A model generated the notes under the pieces. That model saw only the letters and a program-made list of their open reading frames with translations, was not told the DNA's origin and ran no database searches. The position numbers and the translations under genes were made by a program. From assembly GCA_016647705.1 (NCBI GenBank), contig CM028339.1:20076803-20140802 (forward strand): a stretch of 64,000 nt of DNA. The letters run 5' to 3'. Shown piece by piece: positions 58,200 through 64,000 of this stretch (positions within the stretch are counted from its first letter, which is position 1; every line of letters begins with the position of its first letter). The DNA comes from Eucommia ulmoides. Its lineage: Eukaryota > Streptophyta > Magnoliopsida > Garryales > Eucommiaceae.

Positions 58200-59520
58200 A
58201 TCCCGGCGCTCAACGTCGAGGGTGATAACCAGACCCTCTTCGAAAGTCAATAGTCTGTACCTAGGGATAGACTTAGGTCATCCACCAAGGGCGGGGCATT
58301 GATTGGGTATAAGGGCCTACAGCCAAGTACCTCGCCCTACTAGTTGACTATGAGTCCAACGTTCTAAAAGGGAAGGTCCTTCTGCATGGACTAAATAGAG
58401 ATAACCTGAAAGGGTTCTTGAATGAGCCTGACTATGGAGAACTCCCTAATGACCGGCCACAAGGGTCCAACCACCGTGTTGCGCCCCTGTGGACCGAGAG
58501 GATGAGGTACCCTAGAAAACCCTATTCCTAAGTCCACGACATGATTTTCTTGCAATCAGCTCGTGTCCCAGACTGGGGGGATAGTGGTTTATGGTCCTGG
58601 GCAGAGGTCTTGGGTAGAAGCGAGAAATTTTTAAAATTTTATAACTCTAAAAACAAGATCAAGCAGAAAAGTGACTTGGCAAAAACGTCGGGAAAAAAGA
58701 GTAGACTCTAAAGTACCCTGGCTATGCTGCTCTGAAGCATACATGCTAGCGTGCAGAAAAATAGGAATAAGCAAAAATGAGTCTACAAATTCTAAGTCCT
58801 GAAAAAGTGATGGTCCAAGTTCAGTCCCCTCCGCCTTCCATTAAGAGGGGCGTCCGTGCAAGGAGAGGTGGAGTCAATCTCGCCCTCTTCCAAGGTCACC
58901 TCCTTAGTATTGTCCGTTTTGGCGCCCTTGTGCGTAGCACCGTCTAGGGGTTCATCCTCAGTGCCCCCATAACTGGAACTATCAATTTTGACAGGCACCA
59001 CTCTGTTGTGCTACTACTAGCCGGCAGGGTCCAGGTGGCGACGGACACCATCCTGCTGTACTACTCCTAGCCGACAGAGTCCAGTGACAACCTTCTCCAA
59101 GAACGTCGTCCAAGAGTGTCGTCCAAAAATTGCACCACATTTCCTCGAGCTGGTGTCATCTAATCCGACTCCCCCTGTCTTGCCATGCTGCCTCTGGCCA
59201 ACTAGGCGTAGATAAGGGTCTATCCAAATTCTCTCCTAAAAAAAAAAAGTTCAATATAAAAAAATAATAATAACAATAAAAAGAAAAAATAAAATAAAAA
59301 TTTAAGGGCACCCTCCCTACCCCCCCAAAAACGAAAAATATAAGGGGCGAGCTTCCCCCACTCCATGCTAGCCCCAATGGAGCCAGCCTGTCCTATGGTA
59401 TAATCAACGGTGACTCGACTCCTCGTGTCCTCGGTGCGCGCTCCCTATCTCGGGCTCGTCTCAATTCTCTCCGCGGTGCAGGTCAGTCCATGATCAAGGC
59501 TTGTTCATGGTGAATGTGTG
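58200..59520 (+). other. Non-coding internal region of the Tat-like element
   Basis: No recognisable coding sequence. Near 59000-59110 the phrase 'TAGCCG(G/A)CAG(G/A)GTCCAG' occurs twice (CTGTTGTGCTACTACTAGCC / CTGCTGTACTACTCCTAGCC). Frames at 58792-59001 and 59156-59377 (minus) show no family motif. Confidence 0.6.
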
Positions 59521-59524
59521 TCGC

Positions 59525-59884
59525 CCTGAAATTCGAAAAAATTTGAGGCCGCCCTGCTGGGCTACTTGACCCCGGACCCCGTCCGTATGGGGGCGTATCT
59601 CATATTAGCTCTTCTAAAAAAGTTCAACTATTGAAGAATCGTCTTCCTGAAAATCGAAGAAATTTGGGGTCGCCCTGCCGTGCTACCTGACCCCAGACTC
59701 TGGTGGTATGGGAGCCTATTTCAAATTAGCTCCTCTAAAAAAGTTTAACTCTTGAAAAATTAACGCTGTAAAATCGAAAAAAAATTGGGGTCGCCTTGTC
59801 ATGCTACCTGACCTCTAACCCCGACCGTATGGAGGCCTATTTTGAAAAAGTTCCTCAAGAAAAAACTCACTCTTGAAAGAATGT
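59525..59884 (+). repeat. 120-bp tandem repeat, three copies
   Basis: Three units start near 59525, 59646 and 59765, each with 'AAATCGAA(A/G)AAATTTG(G)GG', 'GTCGCCCTGCCGTGCTACCTGACC' in a variant form, 'GTATGG(G/A)(G/A)GCCTATTT' and 'CTCCTCTAAAAAAGTTTAAC'. The array stands just before the 3' LTR, ending about 110 bp upstream of it. Confidence 0.88.
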
Positions 59885-59993
59885 CAATCAGAAGTGTTTC
59901 TCGCGCTTCGAAGTCTACGTGATGCCTGTTTCAGCCCGGAATTGATATCCCTTACCATCTCACTTCCCTCGCCGCACAAGGCTGGGGGGTAAC

Positions 59994-60788
59994 TGATGAG
60001 GGTATTTTTGGCCACCTCTGAGTCAACACTTAAGACCCAGCCACGTGTAAACCCTCTTAATGATAAAGATGTATTTCGGAGTCCACAATGCCACACTAGA
60101 GCATACACTGACTATGTCTCTTCCCTAGAATCTCATTTTCACCCAGAGAGGAGCGAGGATCCCCACAAAGACGTGCCGCACTGAGCTCTGCACTGTGGCC
60201 TCGACGATCAGTTTCAGAGACTCAGCCGTTCACTTCGACCGACTCTCATTTTCACCTTATTTCTTCTCCAGGACTCCATGGATCTCCACTCTCCTCTACT
60301 AGCTCACCGCCACAGGCTTGATAAAGGCCCGCGGGCTTCGCCAAATAGGCCCAAGCACCCAAGCCCAACGATTATCTCTTAAACGCCTCAGATTATCGGC
60401 TAAACACAGGGTTCTGATTAGTTAATCGTATTTAGGCCTGACTAATCATCTCCAACGCCTATATATATCGGGGGCTATGTAAGCCCGAGGTATGCTTGAA
60501 TACACTTACATTACGCACGAGTTCATTTATATACTTGCTATATTCTGTACCTTTTATTTCTGACCACTGATTACCACGCCGGATGGGTATCACTGGGACA
60601 AACCTCGATTTGAGCCTTCTACAGGTACACTCCCTAAGGAATAGGACTCTAGACACAGTAGGTCAATCCTACCAGGACCTAGTACAGCTCACGTGAGGAC
60701 TTTTCAACCGACGACTCCACCTCAACAGGAGGACCCACCCGTCATCCGACTGAATCATACTTGAGGTGTGTACCAGTTTTATGTACCA
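59994..60788 (+). repeat. 3' LTR of the Tat-like element
   Basis: Same length as the 5' LTR and collinear with it, with numerous substitutions. TATA box CCTATATATATCGGGGG near 60458. Confidence 0.88.
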
Positions 60789-61310
60789 ATAGAAATATAT
60801 AGACATTATTTGGTTATCTTGGTAATAATATCAGAAAACGAATGCATAAAATTTAGAAAGTAATGACGTTTTATAAATACCAAATAAAAATATACTATTA
60901 AAATTTATATAAATAATCATAAAAGTGAAATACTTTTTTCTTAAATTAACTTTTACTAATATACTATAAAATAAAAGAGACATACAACTATAATTAACTA
61001 TTAATTTTATCAACTTTTGTAAGTCTATAAATTCTAATTTACTTAATTGGTATCGTATCTACTTTCTTTTCGGGTGAAAATATTATTTGAATCATTTTTT
61101 TAAAATAATTTAACACGTGGACCAAGAAATTAATCATATATTTGTACGTTAATCAGAAAAAATTAAATTAATTAAAACAAAGAAAAGAGACAAAATTGAG
61201 TGGGGCCGCTCATTATTTGATATATAAAAATAAAAATAAAAATATAAGAACTCTCCAAAAAGTTTGAAAAAAATCATTCTCTAACCACAATAAAACCTCA
61301 TCTCTCCTTG
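60789..61310. other. AT-rich spacer
   Basis: About 520 bp, very AT-rich. A TATA-like 'GATATATAAAAATAAAAATA' near 61217 precedes the degenerate ORF region at 61320; nothing else recognised. Confidence 0.5.
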
Positions 61311-61319
61311 CACTTTTTA

Positions 61320-61793
61320 AGTATTGGTACAACGAATATGCCTTGCCGATGAGGGAACCAAGGTTCAATGTATCTAAGAAGAAGAATCAGGACGTGCTCA
61401 ATAGAATAGTACAGAAGCAACAAGCTAAATATGTGGGAGCTGGCAAAGCTTATCAACAACAAACTGCAAGATACCAATAGAAGAAAAAGTTTATTTACAA
61501 AGTTGTGGCAAAACAAAATGAGGAAAAGCAACCTAAAGCACTAAACAAAGGTAAAGAAATTCTTATCGAACCAATTCAGAAAATTGTCATTGCTAAGAAG
61601 GAAGAAATTAAGGTGACAAATCAAGCAAAAGAAAAATTGATGGAATTAAAGGATTTCAAGTCAGAAATCAGTAATCCACCAAAGGTACACACATCAATTG
61701 CTCCCAAGAATGATCCAGGTATGTCAAACTTTTTAAAGTTTAAGTTTGTTAATTTTGTTAGGCAGACTAAGCCTATTCATTTTAAAATTTAGA
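61320..61793 (+). pseudogene. Unrecognised lysine-rich ORF, interrupted
   Basis: One frame stays coding-like from about 61320 to 61792 apart from a single stop near 61478: upstream part 'VLNRIVQKQQAKYVGAGKA', downstream 95-codon part (from 61505) rich in Lys, Glu, Ile and Asn (with ALNKGKEILIEPIQKIVIAK). A possible splice donor GATCCAG|GTATGT occurs at 61719-61720. I recognise no family. It could be one exon of a lost host gene or an accessory ORF of the element to the right. Confidence 0.3.
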
Positions 61794-62358
61794 TGTTTGT
61801 GATATGCGAGTGTGTGTGTTTAACTATGTGAGTAATTAAAAATATTTTTTTAAATATGTGGATCAAAATAAGAGGTAAAATTTGAGCTAAGTTAATCAAA
61901 TTAGGGTTTAAATGCACTAAAAGTCAAAGAGATCAGAGTGGTTAGTCGACCGACAGTGGGTCATTGGTCAAGCGAAAGTAGTAGGTTGGAAAAGAGAAAA
62001 AAACATTGCATTCATCTGTCAACCGACTCTAAGTGGGCGGTCGACTGGTTATTACGGGATTTAAATATCCTTTGCTAGTTCATTTCATTTCATTCGAATC
62101 TAAAACTCTTTCTTTCTAAAACCTTTCATCTCCCAAGTCCATTAACTCCTAAACTTCATGAAATCAGTTCGATTCGCCTTGAATTTAAAGATATTTGGGT
62201 TGGATCTAAAGGTCGAGGGCTTGGATCTAAGATTTGATGACTCTTTGCTTCGCGAAAAGGTTGGTTCTCTCTCTACTCTCTAGGGGTTCGACTGCTTCTT
62301 TGTCTAGGCTAAGTCTATTGGATTTTTATGGTTGATTTGTTTCGAGTTTGGATGAAAA

Positions 62359-63656
62359 ATGCCAAAAATGAAGAAGCGTGCTCAAAGAGCGAATTTTGAC
62401 AATACATATTTTCAAAATAAGGACGAAGAGATTAGGTATAATGAGGATTTTTTCAATCGAAAGGTTCTAGGTTGCAAACCTATAGATTTGGTTAGTTTGA
62501 AAGAGAAAAATATTGATGTTGAAAGGTATTTTAGAAATTTGGGATGGATTGATTTTATCACTCAAAGAAATGAATGTTTGCCGGTGCGGGAAATGATGTT
62601 CTATAGTAATCTCACTTATAACAATGTTTATATGACATCCTTTGTTAAAGGAAAATAAATCAGATTTGATAGCAATGTTTTGAGTATTATTTTGGGATTC
62701 GAAACAGGAGATGTATTTCCTTTCAATATCCCCCACTGGCTTTTGATAAATTTTAATCGAAGGGAAATTGCACAAAAAATTGATTTGGAGGGTGACAAAG
62801 CAGGATCATTAACCCTTGACCATCGGTTCCTTCATTTGGTGTTAACCTATACGATTGTGCCTAGAGGGGAAAGTCATGTAAATGTGAATGACTTTGATCA
62901 TTATTTGATGAATGAGATTATTGAAGGTAGGAAGCTAGATTTGGCACATATTATGATGGACCACATGAAGTATCACCTTCGGAAACCCTCTTTATGCTGA
63001 TGTGCTTTAAAGGCTGTTTAATCATTTTGGAGTAAAGACTGATCCTGATGAAGAAAAAATCATTACAATTACACCGGGATGGATTAATGTGAGTAATTTT
63101 ATGGTAATGAGGTATGTGTATAAATGAAATATATGGGTAAAGAAAAGGAGTGAGAGAAGACAACGAATGTGAGTTGTGGAAGAAGAAGAAGATGACGATG
63201 AATAAATGAGTATTGATTAGAAGATGGATTTTCTCCTAGATCAGGTTGATGATCTACGGATTCATACGGATATGATGGACGATCGGATGGTTGGTCTAGA
63301 AAATAGTATGGATTGAATGAATATGAATATGGAAGCTAGATTTGGAAAAAATACCGAAAATCTGGAACAAATGTTCCAGCTTATGCAGTCATCACATCAT
63401 GGATACCAGCAACAGTATAGTGCTCAACCACACTTTACAGGTCAGCCTATGTTTGAAGCACAGTAGTCCTTTGGAAGACCATCTACTGCAAGGCCATCTG
63501 GAGCAAGACCATCTAGGGCAGGACCATCAGGAGTAGGACCATCAACGCCATATCATCAACAACTAACTCCAGGATCAAGTGTTCAGCTAGTGGTTCAGTA
63601 TCCTCAGCAGCCAGCCACCAGTGCGATGGGACTATATTATCAGTTTACTGGATAGG
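62359..63656 (+). pseudogene. 'Putative plant transposon protein' family gene, decayed
   Basis: Two frames carry the landmarks of this domain, a plant retroelement-associated family of unknown biochemical role. 62359-62658 has 'NEDFFNRKVLGCKPIDL' and 'RNLGWIDFITQ', then 'VREMMFYSNLTY' and a VKGK. 62680-63000 has 'LGFETGDVFPFNIPHWLL', 'LDHRFLHLVLTYTIVPRGE', 'VNVNDFDHYLMNEIIEGRK' and 'LAHIMMDHMKYHLRK'. Stops and frame changes follow. Later fragments show a possible coiled coil (LLDQVDDLRIHTDMMDDRM, about 63220-63280) and a Pro/Arg-rich tail with RPS/GPS repeats (about 63471-63545), as often seen after the domain. The upstream stretch (61900-62080) has 'GTCGACCGAC'-like motifs seen in the Copia LTRs. 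No LTR was identified, so the element type is open. Confidence 0.72.
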
Positions 63657-64000
63657 GTCCTCATTAGATTTTATCTTCTATTTTCTCTTTGAATGTGTTA
63701 ATTGGACAAGCCCTATAATTAGTATTTTAGTCTGTAATAGTTAATCTAGGTTTTTGGTGAAACTTAACTTTTAGTGTATGGATTTTGATGGATTAAGCTA
63801 TATCTACTTAGTTAGATTTTTATCTCTAATGATGATCCACATGGTGTTTATTTTGTGCTTCAAATTGATTTGTTAAAATGGGTTTTGTTTCTTAAAAATA
63901 TTGAGTTTTATGAGTTGGTTTATTATTTTGAAACAATTATATATCTTGAGTTAACTATTTTAGGTTTAATTTGCCTAAAATGGATAAGTAGTGTTTATTT
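63657..64000 (+). other. Non-coding 3' flank of the decayed gene
   Basis: T-rich sequence after the last recognisable codons, without gene or repeat boundary. The window ends here. Confidence 0.4.

Larger units (their letters stand above)
54868..60788 (+). mobile_element. Tat-like Gypsy element, gag only
   Basis: LTRs of exactly equal length (54868-55662 and 59994-60788, 795 bp each) start TGAT(T/G)AGGGT and end TATG(C/T)ACCA. A Gypsy primer site (TGGCGCCGTCTGTGGGAAC, from 55669) and a polypurine tract (GGCTGGGGGGTAAC before 59994) are present. The internal region has a Gag gene, then 2.3 kb of non-coding sequence with two tandem arrays; no protease, polymerase or integrase motif was found, so it is non-autonomous. 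Flanks do not give a clean TSD: GAAAT precedes the left LTR, while the right LTR is followed by ATAGAAAT. Confidence 0.88.

Noticed and set aside
61505..61792. Lysine-rich ORF as a known nuclear or cell-cycle protein
   Set aside because: I considered cyclin-like and ribosome-biogenesis proteins, but no conserved motif is present, so it is left unassigned.

Overview
This window is nuclear DNA of a flowering plant, probably a eudicot. The signs are a spliced CYP72-clan cytochrome P450 with GT-AG introns, AT-rich non-coding sequence, and dense plant Copia, Gypsy, MULE, PIF/Harbinger and Helitron remains. No bacterial or organellar gene organisation, tRNA, rRNA or CRISPR was seen. The only gene that looks intact is the P450 on the minus strand (17273-19575, five exons, 521 codons plus stop). 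Nearly everything else is transposable-element sequence in various states of decay, much of it nested. All coordinates, splice sites and target-site duplications (TSDs) were read by eye.

Left part (1-17100): the 5' end of a minus-strand Gypsy-type element (LTR 2145-2697, internal region running off the left edge); a decayed SIRE-like Copia element (2896-10212) with recognisable gag, protease, reverse transcriptase and RNase H remnants; a Gypsy-like fragment; a solo LTR with TSD ATAAC (10821-11826) beside a MULE transposase remnant; a 1.9 kb foldback MULE with 9-bp TSD (13808-15739); and a Harbinger-type MITE relative just downstream of the P450.

Middle (19800-38700): a deletion-derivative Copia element with TSD CATAC (20918-25008) carrying a MITE nested in one LTR, so that the other LTR acts as the empty site; a non-autonomous Gypsy element with TSD AAATC (25438-30770); a solo LTR with TSD ATATT (30789-31457) of the same family as the left-edge LTR; a gene-leader-like stretch of unknown origin; and a two-gene PIF/Harbinger element (34657 to about 38550). 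Its transposase and MYB-like ORF1 keep their reading frames and are broken only by nonsense codons.

Right part (40080-64000): a second copy of the MITE; a head-to-tail cluster of Helitron ends (40886-54475) whose body was later invaded by a solo LTR and by a Gypsy element with chimeric LTRs (47273-53891); a long TA microsatellite; a Tat-like Gypsy gag-only element with equal 795-bp LTRs and two tandem-repeat blocks (54868-60788); and a decayed gene of the plant 'putative transposon protein' family (62359-63656). I found no system I would call new. The best candidates for a second look are the foldback MULE, the Helitron cluster, the chimeric LTR locus, and the frame-preserving C-to-T-like decay of the Harbinger genes.
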